Shown here: positions 17,949 through 29,985 of the stretch, piece by piece
Layout: each line of letters starts with the position of its first letter
Numbering within the stretch: position 1 is the first letter of the stretch
Made by a program: the position numbers and the translations under genes
Notes under the pieces: model-generated
The model's input: only the letters and a program-made list of their open reading frames with translations
Told to the model about the DNA's origin: nothing
Database searches by the model: none
DNA from: Selaginella moellendorffii
Lineage: Eukaryota > Streptophyta > Lycopodiopsida > Selaginellales > Selaginellaceae
DNA: 40,999 nt
Reading direction: 5' to 3'
Assembly (NCBI RefSeq): GCF_000143415.4
Contig: NW_003314275.1
Location: 2,569,909-2,610,907, forward strand

Positions 17949-20479
17949 ATGGGGTGTGCGTGCACCAAGGAGAATCCTCAAGAGGAGTCGGAGAGCCCCA
18001 AGGTTGTGACCAGGGCCAGCAAGCGGGTGAATGGATCGGCGAGGACCGAGGCTGCGGTGGCGAATGGGATTGTGGAGAAGGAGAGCAAGGAGAGGCCGAG
18101 AGGTAGGAAGCAGCAGCAGCAAAATGGGACTGTGGGACTACATGGGGATGTGGTGGAGAGGAGGAGAATGCCGGAGCCCAACCCCCGGCTCAGCAATCCC
18201 GTCAAGCACATAGAGGGCGAGCAAGTCGCTGCTGGATGGCCTGGGTGGCTCTCGGCGGTGGCGAGTGAGGCCATCCGAGGTTGGATTCCCCGACGAGCAG
18301 ATTCGTTTGAGAAACTAGACAAAGTACGGCCTACTATTGTTCCTTGCTCTTGTTCCTTGGCTCTAACAGTGGTGCTTGCTTCCTTTTTCTCCAGATTGGC
18401 CAAGGCACGTACAGTAATGTCTACAAGGCACGCGACTTAGATAACGGACAAATTGTGGCGCTCAAAAAGGTCCGTTTTGATAATCTCGAGCCAGAAAGCG
18501 TCAAGTTTATGGCCAGAGAGATCCAAGTTCTCAGACGATTGAACCACCCCAACGTGATCAAGCTTGAGGGTCTCGTCACGTCCAGGATGTCCTTCAGCCT
18601 CTATCTCGTGTTCGAGTACATGGAGCACGACCTTGCCGGGCTTGCTGCGTGTCCAGGCATCACGTTTACAGAGCCGCAGGTGAGACGAGACGTGAATACT
18701 TCCTTGATTTCTGATTACTGAATGCGAAAGCCGACAGGTGAAATGCTACATGCAGCAGCTGATTCGTGGTCTGGATCACTGCCATACTCGGGGAGTATTG
18801 CACAGGGATATAAAAGGATCAAACCTTCTCCTGGACAACTCTGGGATTCTAAAAATCGCTGACTTTGGCCTCGCCACTTTTTTTCATCCCGACCAGAGGC
18901 AAGCATTGACAAGTCGGGTTGTGACTCTTTGGTACCGGCCTCCAGAATTGTTGCTTGGAGCAACGGAGTATGGGGCTGCTGTTGACCTTTGGAGCACCGG
19001 CTGCATTCTTGCCGAACTGCTTGCGGGCAAGCCGATAATGCCTGGTCGTACAGAGGTAAAAGAAAACGTTTTAAATTTCGATTGCTAACTTGAATGCATT
19101 CACAGGTCGAACAGCTGCATAAAATATTCAAATTGTGTGGCTCTCCTGCGGAAGAGTATTGGAAGAAGTGGAAGTTGCCACACGCCATTATTTTTAAGCC
19201 GCAGCAGCCTTACAAGCGTTGCATTGCGGAAACGTTCAAAGATTTTCCCGCTTCTGCATTGGCGCTTCTAGACACCCTTCTTGCTATCGAGCCTGCGGAT
19301 CGACAAACTGCAGCGGCAGCCTTGGAGAGTGACGTACGTCTTACAGTGGCATATTAAATACTTTCAGGGAGCTAAAGTGTTTTTGTTTTGCATGGCAGTT
19401 CTTCACAAAGAAGCCGTATGCATGTGAACCTTCAAGCTTACCACAGTATCCTCCAAGTAAAGAGCTGGATGCCAAATATCGCGATGAAGAGGCTCGCAGG
19501 TACATGTTTGTTTGTCTTGTCACTGTGGCTGTTTCTTAGAAATGAAATCTGCAGGCAAAGGGCTGGCAGGCATGCCGGCTCGGATGCCAGACGAGGTTCC
19601 AGGGAGCGGAGTAGCAAGGCGGTTCCGGCGCCAGATGCAAATGCAGAGTTACCAAGCTCATTGCAGGTACACTTTCTTTTTAGATCTCGAACTCTTAGAT
19701 CTCAAGCTCTGATATACCATCCGTATTTGTACGACAGAAACGCCGTATTCATTCTCACTCTGCAAAGAGTAAAAGTGAAAAGTTCCTTCCAGCAAATGAG
19801 GACCCAGCAATTGGTTTTCCGATAGATCCACCAAGACAATCAGATGTAAAAGGTGCATCGCCGGTCGGTCGTCTCCCTCCTGCTTCCTCGCGGTCCGGCC
19901 CAATGACGAGGAAACAAAAGGAGGATGACGTGAGAATGGCCCCTCCCAGAATGATGACGCGGACGTCGAAGACGGTCACTGACTTTAATGCTCCCGCCCA
20001 GCCAGCCGACTTGTCGAGCTACTCGAGCTTGGTCGCTGCACGGCATGGTGAACGAAGGGAAAGGCGAGAAAGCAGGCACAGGGAGAAAGAAAAAGAAGGC
20101 AACAGCGGCTCCGCAAAGCCGAGTCTTTCGAATGGTAAGGCTGAGAACGTAGAGAAACCGGCCGAGACATCCAAGCCTGTGGAAGATTTGCAAAAGGAGT
20201 CGTCGTATCTCAAGGAGCAAACTAGTTTGGAAGCTCAAAGAACAGACGGTCTTCCTGCTCTGGTAAACGATCTCTTCTTCTTAGTTTCTTCTCCTTTGCT
20301 TGCTGAAAACTTCGTTCCAGGCACACGAGAACCGGATGTACCACTCGGGTCCCTTGCTCCGCCCAGGCTACTCCGGAAACGCCATAGACGAGTTTCTAGA
20401 GGACCACGAGAGGCGGCTCCAGCAAGCAGCGAGACGAGCGGTACAGGCGGAGCAAAACGCGAAGGCAGCGGATAAGTGA
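17949..20479 (+). CDS. CDK-like Ser/Thr protein kinase with MGC N-terminus, 8 exons
   Basis: Exons 17949-18323, 18395-18679, 18738-19055, 19106-19333, 19399-19499, 19555-19666, 19738-20262 and 20321-20479 join to 700 residues. It belongs to the plant group of At1g54610 and IBS1. MGCACTKE gives Gly2/Cys3 for myristoylation and palmitoylation, so membrane attachment is likely. A basic low-complexity segment precedes the catalytic domain (about 120-410): glycine loop IGQGTYSNVYKA, VALKKV, HRDIKGSNLLL, the DFG in ADFGLATFF, VVTLWYRPPELLLG and DLWSTGCILAELL. The C-terminal tail is long, charged and disordered, and ends with a motif shared in the group (SGPLLRPGYS, IDEFLEDHERRLQQAAR). All catalytic residues are present. 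Cyclin dependence cannot be judged. Confidence 0.93.
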
Positions 20480-20806
20480 CGACCACTATACCACAAGATA
20501 ACTCAGTATACTCCTACGCCAGGACTACTCACGCAGGTTGGGTCTCGGATTTTCATTCTCTCGCTTGGTTTGGTCGTACTAAAATGAGAGCTTGGGTGAT
20601 AGATCCATCTATCCAGGACCAGAACACACTAAATAGAGAAGTGAACAAAGAGAAAAAAGAGGGGGCCATTCTTTTTCTTAATCTGTTCAAACTCATCAGT
20701 TTTTACATAAGAGAGAACCATTTTTCTCTTGGGGATGTCAAAGGTTCGTGGTTTTCTCCTTCTCTCATTCGCAGTTACTAGGGTAGTAGTGAATAGCGTA
20801 GAGGAA

Positions 20807-21607
<801 letters not shown>

Positions 21608-21771
21608 ACTCTCCCCCTCTTTTGCCTGTGGGTTTGCGATTTTGGAGAGACAGTCGCAACCTTCGCGACATTGTTGTCCTTTATCTCGTAGTTAGAAAAT
21701 AAATTACTAATTATTCTTTCTTTTTTTTTCGTTTTTCGTTTTTTTTTTTTTTTTTTGGCTAAGCTCGAGTA

Positions 21772-22070
21772 CTTGGAAGTTTTGTGTTGAAATTATCATT
21801 TGTGGTTCTCATTTGTGGATGTGCAGTATCTCCCAGTCGATCACCCCCAAGCGCTTCTCGGTTGTTTATCTCTTTAGTCTTCGCTGTGCCATGTATAACT
21901 TTGAGAATAGCTCACTGGGACGTTATAAGCGGCACAACATTTGCTATAAACCCAATGGCCAGCTCCAGAGAAGCAACATCGACCTTAACAGCTGTTTCAA
22001 TGGAGGCAGCCTCAACTGTGGCAGAAACTTTGCTGATTCGTGCCAACATAGTCATCACCCGATAGTACCA
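21772..22070 (+). pseudogene. Decayed CVNH (cyanovirin-N homology) copy A, 5' part
   Basis: One frame reads KPNGQLQRSNIDLNSCFNGG, then SLNCGRNFADSC. This is the CVNH pattern of a Gly-Gln-Leu turn, S-x-IDLN-x-C, then GRNF..SC. CVNH domains are small sugar-binding lectins. The frame breaks right after SC, where copy B has two extra bases restoring the expected QNIVI. There is no intact start or signal peptide here, and the homology with 25255-25745 stops near 22070, where Copia sequence begins. I read it as a lectin pseudogene interrupted by the retroelement. A poly-T/C tract precedes it (about 21719-21756). Confidence 0.55.
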
Positions 22071-22075
22071 GACAC

Positions 22076-23735
22076 GTCACGCTGGGAGACACCTCACAAT
22101 CTCAATTGAATAGTATCAGAGGGCTAACCGATTCAGGATGAGCAGGAGACCAAGGATCATGCGTGTGAAGCGGCCTTTCCTCTTGAAGAGGTCCTCCTCC
22201 TCCTCCAACTGTGAACCAGATCCTGCTGCACCTCCAGATGCACAGACCCGGTGAAAGTTGCGTCACAAGAGCCTGCGATTTGTGGATGACACTTTAAAAG
22301 CCACATATTCACAAGTTAATCCGATGGCAATGTCCGAAGCATATCGTCTTCTTACACACGTTGCAGTGGTCAAACAGATCCTGCCTGTTGGTGCACAGAT
22401 GGATGAAGAAAAGGAGTGCAAGCATCTTCTATGCACGCTTCCTCTTTCTTTTGATACCACGATTCTAAGCTCTTCAGCCTTCCATCCCCAAAGCTGGTGA
22501 ACCTCAGTATTGTTGAGAGCTATCATCACGTCTCTCGATCTTGGCTACGGGAATGGAAGGCTGGAGAGCAATGAGGAAGGTGCATCGAAGATGCTCACAT
22601 TCCTCTTCTTTGTCCATTTGTGGGAAACTTATGCTTCGTGCTTCAGACATGGTCATCTTTCAGCCAATCAAGAATAACCATTTTCTTTGGTGAAAGCAGC
22701 TCCGCCCGGGCGATGTGGAATCCCACCATCAAGCTCAACCCAGATCATACAGCTACAAAGCACATCTAGTCAGGATAATGGTCAGCTTGACCACTGGTGC
22801 AAAAGTCTCTGTGTAGTTCACTCCAGCGACTTGAGAGTAACCTTTCGCTCTCGCTTGACCACTGGTGCAAAAGTCTCTGTGTAGTTCACTCCAGCGACTT
22901 GAGAGTAACCTTTCGCTCTCGCTTGCCCACCAAATGGATGTAAAGACCGCATTTCTGAATGGTGAGCTCGATGAAAACATCTACATGGAGCAGCCTGAAG
23001 GATACAAAGTTCCAGGAAAAGCACAAGGTAATCTGTGGCTTGAGACAGTGGTAGAAAAAGCTTGATGATTTTCTCAAGAGAAAATCAAGAGAGTGGGAGC
23101 AGATGCAATCTACATCACTGTCTATGTGCATGATTCTTTTCTTGCATGCAACAGCCAGCAGTTTGATGTAGGTTACTTCTTACATGCTACTTCCATTTTT
23201 GGCCTTCTTTATACGGTTCTTACTGGACAGGGTGTCCAGACTCTCACACACTGGCTATTTCTTTAGCCTTCATGAACAAGAAACAGAGTGTGGTTGCTTG
23301 TTCGAGCTGTGAAGTATCTTGCTGCCAATGCGGCCTGCAAAGGAGCTATATGGCTACACCTTCTCACTAATTGGGGTACTCTCCTCCAGGTCCTGCACAT
23401 ATTTATTGTGACAATCAAGGCAGCATTGCAGCAAAATTCGTAAGATTTCATCGTGAAACATGGCACATCAGTTTCTTCGTGATCAGTATGAAAATGGCAT
23501 CATTGAGCTGGTATATTGTCCCACGCAGGACATACCCTTACCAAACCTTTATCTGCGCCGAAGTTGTCCTCAGCTCTCAGTGTCAGCTCGAGTGGGAGTA
23601 TTAGGATATCTGGCATTGATATCAAATACCATGTGCCCTGGGAGACACGTTCGTCTTTCATGTTGTTCAAAATTCAATTGAATCACAATTGGAACCACAA
23701 CATCCCCCGATTCTGCCGCATCCGCGCAATGTTAT
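22076..23735 (+). mobile_element. Scrambled Copia-type LTR retrotransposon remnant
   Basis: Pieces in order on +: a degenerate Met-tRNA primer-binding-like tagtatcagag at 22111; gag-like sequence 22264-22497 (VAVVKQILPVGAQMDEE, then LLCTLPLSFDTTI); reverse transcriptase HQMDVKTAFLNGELDENIYM (22928-22987) continuing to about 23065; YVHDSFLACNS in place of YVDD (about 23121); RNase H IYCDNQGSIAAK (about 23401) and a CPTQDIPL-like end near 23520. Frames are broken by many stops and shifts, and integrase is missing. The strings ctgggagacac (about 22083 and 23639) followed by caattgaat occur near both ends and could be LTR remnants. The element appears to split CVNH copy A. Confidence 0.75.
22786..22921 (-). 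repeat. Tandem 68-bp repeat of inverted RT sequence
   Basis: Two identical 68-bp copies (22786-22853 and 22854-22921). Read on the - strand, each encodes ARAKGYSQVAGVNYTETFAP, the Copia RT segment that normally lies just upstream of HQMDVKTAFLNGE. Here it is inverted and duplicated next to that + strand block. Confidence 0.85.
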
Positions 23736-23737
23736 GG

Positions 23738-23800
23738 CGAATGGATTCCTCCAGGAAGAGTGATATTTCAATATCAAATAAATTGGTTGTTTTATCAAAG
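23738..23800 (+). pseudogene. Displaced 3' end of CVNH copy A
   Basis: The strings aatggattcctccag and aaattggttgtttt match 25689-25745 downstream of copy B in order and spacing. This suggests that the 3' part of copy A lies here, beyond the Copia remnant. 23801-24009 holds nothing I recognise. Confidence 0.4.
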
Positions 23801-24009
23801 AAAACTTCTTACCTTTTCTAGCCCTTCGGTTTTTTGGAGGCAACAGGTTTGAAGCGGATGTCCAAGTTCTAGAGGACACAACCTGGTTTGCCAAAATCCT
23901 CGTCAAAGTGACACGAAAGTTTCTTCTATAAGACAAGCACCTCTCAAGGAGAAGATCTTGTGCCGTTAGGCGGTGAAGAAACCAGCCAAGAGTGTTTGTC
24001 TCTGGCATC

Positions 24010-24470
24010 GATCATCCTTCTGTTCTTGAGCAACGCCACGAGCATGGCATTGCACGGCGGGCATGGCGTCAAATGTCTCTCACGACAGCCAAATAACTTG
24101 GGCATACGCGTTAATAATCGCTGTCCACGATGAGGATCTCTCGAGCATCCGATCGAACAGGTCTTTTGTTCGATCTAGCTCCTATTCCTGGGCGAATCCC
24201 GCAAGCTTCGCGTTCCACGATGTCACATTCCTCCGATCCATCGCCTCAAAGGCCTTGCACAGATGCCGGTTCTGGGCATACGTCGAGATGAGGATGCTCC
24301 AGGAGAGAAGGTTGGGTGACGCCATACCCGGCGAGTTTCCTTTTCGCTGCTACAGCACGGGAACGCATCGATCACGCGGCAGCAGATCCGGCGAAGAACC
24401 AACATGGTCGCCTGCAGGCGCCTGGCAAGCTGCAGATCCGAGCAAGCTCCCCCGTCAGTGATCCTCGCAA
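24010..24470 (-). pseudogene. PPR pseudogene fragment
   Basis: On the - strand, pieces read NLLSWSILISTYAQNRHL, RRNVTSWNAKLAGFAQE and SSSWTAIINAYAQ, which are S-type PPR units like those of the two intact PPR genes. Stops and frame shifts separate them. The upstream part (to 24470) resembles the PPR N-terminal region (ARRLQATMLVLRR). It ends at a run of 13 C (24472-24484). Confidence 0.65.
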
Positions 24471-24639
24471 TCCCCCCCCCCCCCATTGATCGTCCAAGTT
24501 TCTAAAACCTCCTGTGACGTTGAGGAGAACTCGATCGATGACCAGGATCTCTCGGGTGGCAGGCGTCGTTGGCGCTGGTATAGGAGATTGCCGAGTAAGT
24601 TCTGTGGCGGTGCTGAGTCTGATGGATCCGGCCGTTGCT

Positions 24640-25215
24640 ACGTCTTCAATCGCATCCTGAGATCCAATTGATTCTCTTGGAACATTATGATGCTGGCGAG
24701 ACATCTCGGTCACATTGACAGGCTCTTGCCCGCAATCTAGACTACTCAAACGCGATGTTCGCAGCATATGCCACGAATGGGCATTTTTATTTTATGGAGA
24801 CAATATTGCGATGAATACAGATCGGGAACGTTATGTCATGGAACATACTCTTGTTTTTCTATGCAGAACATGATGATCCAATATATGGAAAGAAGATCTT
24901 TCACGAGGTGCAACTTAACTAGATGGTGTGCCTCGGCCTCGGGTATTTGTAGAGGGTTGACGTGCTCTTCGATTGGATAATGACGGGGCTTCTTGATTGT
25001 TGCGGTCCAAGGGGACCGAGCTCGGCCGGGCATAGAGGCTCTTCCAGAGGATGTCGCTGAGGAACGCGGGCCGCGATGCTTCACGCGCCGGAAATCTCAC
25101 TGCTCCACCAGATGCCGCAGCAAGAGGCGGAGCTTGTCCTGGCCCTGATCGCGGCATACCCAAATTCCAGGCGACCTCTGCCAACATTCCAGAGAGATTC
25201 CAAGATTTTTGAATG
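24640..25215 (+). pseudogene. Second PPR pseudogene fragment, opposite strand
   Basis: On the + strand: NAMFAAYATNGHFYFMETI (about 24750-24806), then NVMSWNILLFFYAEH (about 24831-24875) and GKKIFHEVQLN, followed by stops. Later text (LLHQMPQQEAELVLALIAAY) may be a further degenerate unit. It is oriented head to head with the - strand fragment, with 24486-24640 unassigned between them. Confidence 0.55.
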
Positions 25216-25254
25216 AAATGTCGTTGGTGATCCAGTCTCTTTTGGTAGAAAGAG

Positions 25255-25745
25255 TTTGTTTGAGCTACTACTTGAAGTTTCGTGTTGGAACTTCTCGTTT
25301 TATAAATAGCTCCCAGTCAATCACAACGCATACAATCTCCACAACTCAAACTCCATCCATCCATTCCAACATGTCACAGTTTATTATCTCGTTACTCTTT
25401 GCTCTTGTAGCACTCGCAGGGACGCTGTAAGCTCTTCATTAGAACTGTAGCTAATCAAAGTTTTTGCAACAAGACCTCAGAGGCTAGAAGTGGCACAACA
25501 TTGACTGCCAAACCCAATGGCCAGCTCCAAAGGAGTAGCATCAACTACTTCAGCAACAATGGAAGCAGTTCAACTATGGCAGAAACTTTGCTGCTTCATG
25601 CCAGAACATAGTCATCACCATCCTCCAGCATCCATCACTATGGAGGTGGCCAGTATCATACATCAGTTCTCAATAACAAGTGTGTACAATGGATTCCTCC
25701 AGTGTTGTATTTGCAAGTGATAAGTTTCAAGTAAATTGGTTGTTT
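25255..25745 (+). pseudogene. Decayed CVNH (cyanovirin-N homology) copy B
   Basis: A TATA-like tttataaatagc lies at about 25299. ATG 25371 opens a signal peptide MSQFIISLLFALVALAGTL, then a stop. In another frame the domain follows: VANQSFCNKTSEARSGTTLT, AKPNGQLQRSSINYF, then after a one-base deletion relative to copy A, YGRNFAASCQNIVIT. The layout (secretion signal plus CVNH) suits a secreted lectin. The frame change between signal and domain could be an intron (gtaagc follows the signal peptide), but the internal deletion breaks the domain itself. 25746-25843 holds nothing. Confidence 0.55.
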
Positions 25746-25843
25746 CACACTGTTCATCCTTTCCAATATCAACCCTAGATTCCAAGAACATTCGGCAGAG
25801 AAAATTTCAAATATGAAAACACAACGGTCCTCTTTGCCTTTCC

Positions 25844-28184
25844 TCATGAGATGTAATCGAAGTACTTGGGATCCGAGGGGAAATCGTACTCCACTTTCAT
25901 CTGCAACGTTTCCAGATCCAAATGACCAATCAATCAATCGATCACGCATTGTCAAAGCCTCTAAACTCACCTTGCCTTCGTCCGAGTCGGACTGCCTCTG
26001 GGGGAAAACAACGCGCAAGTCGCCGTAGAGGTAGAACCTCCGCTTGTCCGCCGCCGCCGCTGCTGCCCCGGGCGTGCTTGGCTTCCTCGCCCTCGCCTCC
26101 TCTTCCTCCTCCGCGTTCTCTTCTAGCTCCCGCTTCTTGAGGGGCGCACACATGAATCTCATGTGAAGCGCGTACCGCAACACCGTTCCGGAGCTCTCCT
26201 CGAGCCTGGAAGCTTTGTCCTGCTGCTGCTGGAACAGAATCTCTCTTGCTTTTTCCTGCTGCTGCTCCCGGAATGAAATCTCTCTTGCTTTTGCCTGCTG
26301 TTGCTGCTGCTGCTGCTGGAATGAAATCTCTCTTCCTTTCTCCTCATCCTGCTGCTGCTGGTGCGGCTTATTCTCTGTCGACTGTACAAATCTCTCCTTC
26401 CCCGTGTTATTTTTTATGCTGCTGCCACTACTGCCGCTAATGATTCCTATCCTGTCCTCTACGCCTCCCAAATCGTTTGTGCCTTTCTTGTCCTCCTGCC
26501 TATCCCCACTACTCCCCTTAAATAGTCTGCGGCCACACGATATGTAGTCCCTCGTGACGCTTCGAGGCTTGCTGAGACTTCCCACAGTGGATGCTAACGA
26601 CAGCTTTTGCCGCATGAACGTCTACACAAGGCCAACCAAGAGCACATAAGCGCTAGAGCCTGGAGAAAAAAGTCACGCATAGACAGACCTTGGTTCCTGG
26701 TGGCATATCTGTCAAGTCATAGCTGCAGATGAATGTATGTACAGGGGTCTTTTCTGGATTGCTCACCACCTACAACCAATAGAGCCCTTGAGAAAACTAG
26801 GACACCTCAACGAATAAACACTTTACCAGTTGCACTCGGCCCCGGATTGGAACTCTGAAGCGGGACCCCTTCCATGCACGCGTCTCCTCTTTTATACAAG
26901 TGTTTGCCTGCTGCGCTTTGGCTTTGGAGTGGATGATGTCAATAGAAGCGTAGTATAGCAAGCAACTGTCGCCGTCTATACACGAAACCGAGAACGGGAG
27001 CTTGCGCATCTGGGGAGACCAGCTACCGCCCGATACACTCAGCAGCGCTAGGAAACCATCCAGTTTCTGCAATCCATTGTCAGAAAACACTAGGCCAGTA
27101 AAGAAGTAAAAAGGAAAAGACGAACCTGACAAGACTTTCCAGCTAGAAAACGTCCAGACAGCAAAGACTCCTCAAAAGAACCAACCAGAGATCTTCTCGT
27201 CGGCAAACCATTCTTTAAGCAAGTTCCCAAACCTGCGTCGTGGAGCGCGAGCTTGTCATCTCTAAACTCGTAGTCATCGTCCAGGGACATGCTTCGTATT
27301 TGCAGCCGGTTTGATATCGCTGCCGGATCCCACATCTCCGTCTTGGTACCAGGATACCTCCGGCCGAGCGGTGACAGTGTGAGCATCTGAGCCACAGTTT
27401 TCTTCTTGGTCGGCGACTCCCAGCTCTTGTTGTTGATGGTGGTGATGGTTGTCTCTTGATTCTTAGTGCTCGAGCAAACATCGATGGAGAACTTCAGGCC
27501 TTGTTGGACGTCGCAAGCCCCGGGAATTGGAACGGGCGTGCTCACGCCAACTCTCCTGGAGAACTCGTATACGCATTCGTTCTTCACCTTGCATGGAAGC
27601 GCAAGAGCCTGCTCCTGTTCTTCCGGAGGAGCAACGCTCGTATTCTTCTTGACAGCGCTCGCGGTGTTGTCATCATCGGACGTGTAGTGGAGCAAGCCAT
27701 CGTTATTTGGATCCGACAAGATGTCCGCGAGTGGAGAGATCTTCCTCCTGTTATTGTTCGTGGTGGTGCTGCGGCTGGTGAAAATTCCACCATCTTTCTC
27801 TGCCGTCTCTCGAAATCCTTGCTCTTGGGCCGGAGGAGACTCAAATCCCACGATCACTTTGCTGCTGGAATTGAATGTACCACGGATCGTCGTCGTCGCT
27901 GCTGCTGCTGCCGGGGAGAGCTTCTTAGAACCGAAACTTGTGGGCGATAGTGGCGGCGGTGGATACTCCCACACGCCACCACCATTGCCACCATTCTTCC
28001 CACCGGAATTGCTAGCTCTGGCCTTGGAATCCAGGAAATCCCCGTGCTTCCTCTTCATCTCATCCTCCGGCTTGAGCTGGACCCTCTTTCCCTGGCGCGA
28101 GAAAGATCTACGCGAATTGCTGGTATTGCCCGCTACGTGATGCTCCTTTTCTTCTTCCTCAATATTAGGACGCAGCAAACCCAT
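25844..28184 (-). CDS. Atos/FAM214-type protein (DUF4210), 5 exons
   Basis: Exons 28184-27126, 27066-26827, 26769-26689, 26621-25971 and 25900-25844 join to 695 residues. The conserved block begins [20 protein letters not shown], then [45 protein letters not shown] (the P-R-G-x-x-Q-L of Atos proteins), [27 protein letters not shown] and [11 protein letters not shown]-terminal block follows: [12 protein letters not shown], then [15 protein letters not shown]. Animal Atos proteins are nuclear transcriptional regulators; the plant role is not known to me. The N-terminal 310 residues are disordered with Asn/Ser and acidic runs, and a Gln-rich repeat splits the two conserved blocks. The last intron uses a perfect gtgagt donor, and the final exon ends DPKYFDYIS. 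Confidence 0.88.
26215..26350 (-). repeat. Gln-rich coding repeat in the Atos-type gene
   Basis: Three imperfect in-frame copies of a unit like AREISFxxQQQ with CAG/CTG tracts (the longest coding run is eight or so Gln). It separates two conserved blocks and is likely length-variable. Confidence 0.75.
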
Positions 28185-28869
28185 CTCTCAAGCCAGTTTG
28201 TTCTTCTTGCGAAAGAAGCTAAGCTCCGCTGCGCAACCTAATCGGAGAAAGAAGAGATTACCTCGTCCATCGCTATGAGAATCCCGATTCGCGTTTGTCG
28301 ATTCGCAAATCCGTCATTGCCGATCCGCAGGGGAAGAAAGGGGAAAGAAAGAATTCCCAAAGAAGATCGCTCGCTCCCTATCTAGCCAATTGCGGCTGCC
28401 TCAATCCGCGATGCGTTGCGCGGAAGGGCGATCGCGCATCGAGCATCGCGGGTCGGCGCGGCGGAGCGCCCTCGCTCTCTCTGGCCTAGGGCACCCACGA
28501 ATGATGATGGGGAATTTGGTGATATGGGCATGGGCATGGGCAGGGACACAAAGAACACACACTTTTGTGGCGTGGCTTTCAATTTTATTCTCATCTCTCA
28601 TGGATTTTCTTTAACAAAACCGATTGGATTTTTTTTTTCTATGACAAGGTTAAAAGAGTGATCGATCGCTAGAAGAAAATTTGTTCCAAGCTGCTAAGCA
28701 CGAAAGAAGATCATTGATGCTCCTCCCACGATGGTGGAATTATTTTTATTTTTCTTCTCGCGCGAGACTTTGGTTGCGCGACGAAAATTTGAGTAGAAGT
28801 CATACGCTTTGCCTGAGCACACATAAAGATGGCGCTTGTCAAACCAGGGAAGCGTTCTTCTACCTTGAG
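28185..28869. other. Intergenic region between the Atos-type and methyltransferase genes
   Basis: Probably the Atos-type promoter and leader plus the methyltransferase 3' UTR. The part around 28380-28480 is CpG-rich (gcgatcgcgc, gggtcggcgcggcgg), and 28600-28800 is AT-rich. No coding sequence is supported. Confidence 0.45.
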
Positions 28870-29862
28870 TTACGCGGTGATGCGGTAGACTCTGGAGCCG
28901 AGATCCTCGACTTGGAAGCCGGCGTTCCCACAGTCGGCGAAGAACAGTGCCTCGTCCTCTTTTGGAATTCGTCGTCGCCAGCTCATGACAAAGCATGGCT
29001 TCCTCGAGAGTGGGAGCTTCCGTGAATCTCGATCACTGGCTAGTAGAAACTTGAGCGTTTTGACGAGATTCGGGTACTGCTTGACATCTGCCAGGATTGA
29101 TAGAGGAATAAGAAAAAGAAAATGTTTAAGACGTACACAAGAGAATGTCGCTGGCGATGACCAAGTCCCACGCCGGAGCATCTGCAGGAAATCGTTCGCC
29201 CCACGTATCTGAGCAAAGAGAAGTTCATGAGAAATACTTCGAAGAAAAAACTAAAAAACAATCAATCTAGCGAGTCAAGCTTTGGAGACTCTCGAAGACT
29301 TACGGCGGATATGAGGGATTGGAGCCATGCCATTGAGCTTACAATTGTGCGCAATGTTCGCTTCGATCTCCTCGTCGTCGTAGTCACAAGTTGTGATGTC
29401 CACCGCGAGTGACTTCTTCAAGAAAATCGCGAGAGCTCCAGTTCCACTGTTACAGACTGCGGGTGTCACAGACTCCGCGAGGAACACGAGAGTAGAGTAC
29501 CTTCCAAGCTCGAGCACCCGACTGCCCTTGACAAGTTCCCTGTGCTCCACGAGCCACTGCGCAAAAATCGTCGAGCCGGGCCAAAGCAGATTCGCATTGA
29601 CTTGGTGGAACATAAACTCACGAACTTTGAGCGTCTGAAAAGAGATCCATTCAAGTCAAAACGAAAGATGGTTTTTTTCTTCAAAATAGAGCTCGAAAAA
29701 ATACCATCTCTGGAAACGAATGCTCTCTTTCGACAAATCCAGCATCAGCTGGGAAACAAGGAAAACAAATTAAGTCAGCACAAGATCACAACTAGAACCT
29801 GATTCTTCGCCATCGCTGTCTTCCCGAAAGAGATCTCCAGCGCAAACAAACGCTGGATCCAT
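28870..29862 (-). CDS. METTL21-like (Methyltransf_16) SAM-dependent methyltransferase, 6 exons
   Basis: Exons 29862-29799, 29748-29705, 29634-29501, 29446-29304, 29208-29137 and 29087-28870 join to 224 residues. Start MDPAFVCAGDLF. The family signature is clear: ANLLWPGSTIFAQWLVEH, then VLELGSGTGALAIFL (SAM-binding motif I, rebuilt across the 29500-29447 intron), ITTCDYDDEEIEANI, and the post-II motif WDLVIASDILLYVKQYPNL (its Tyr codon is split by the 29136-29088 intron). The C-terminus includes KPCFVMSWRRRIP. Members methylate lysines of specific proteins; the substrate cannot be inferred. It lies 123 bp downstream of Sec61 beta on the same strand. Confidence 0.9.
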
Positions 29863-29985
29863 TTGACCGCCTGGAAATCAAAGGCAAGGACCAAAGAAAA
29901 ACCCTAGGAGGAACGATCAAGCAAAAGTATTGGAAATTCTTGGAAATCTGTGTTACAGGAGCAAAACACTCAAGATCCGGGGGAA

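Noticed and set aside
26215-26547. Cys-rich + strand frame over the Atos-type Gln tract
   Set aside because: Antisense of the CAG repeat; not a cysteine-rich peptide gene.
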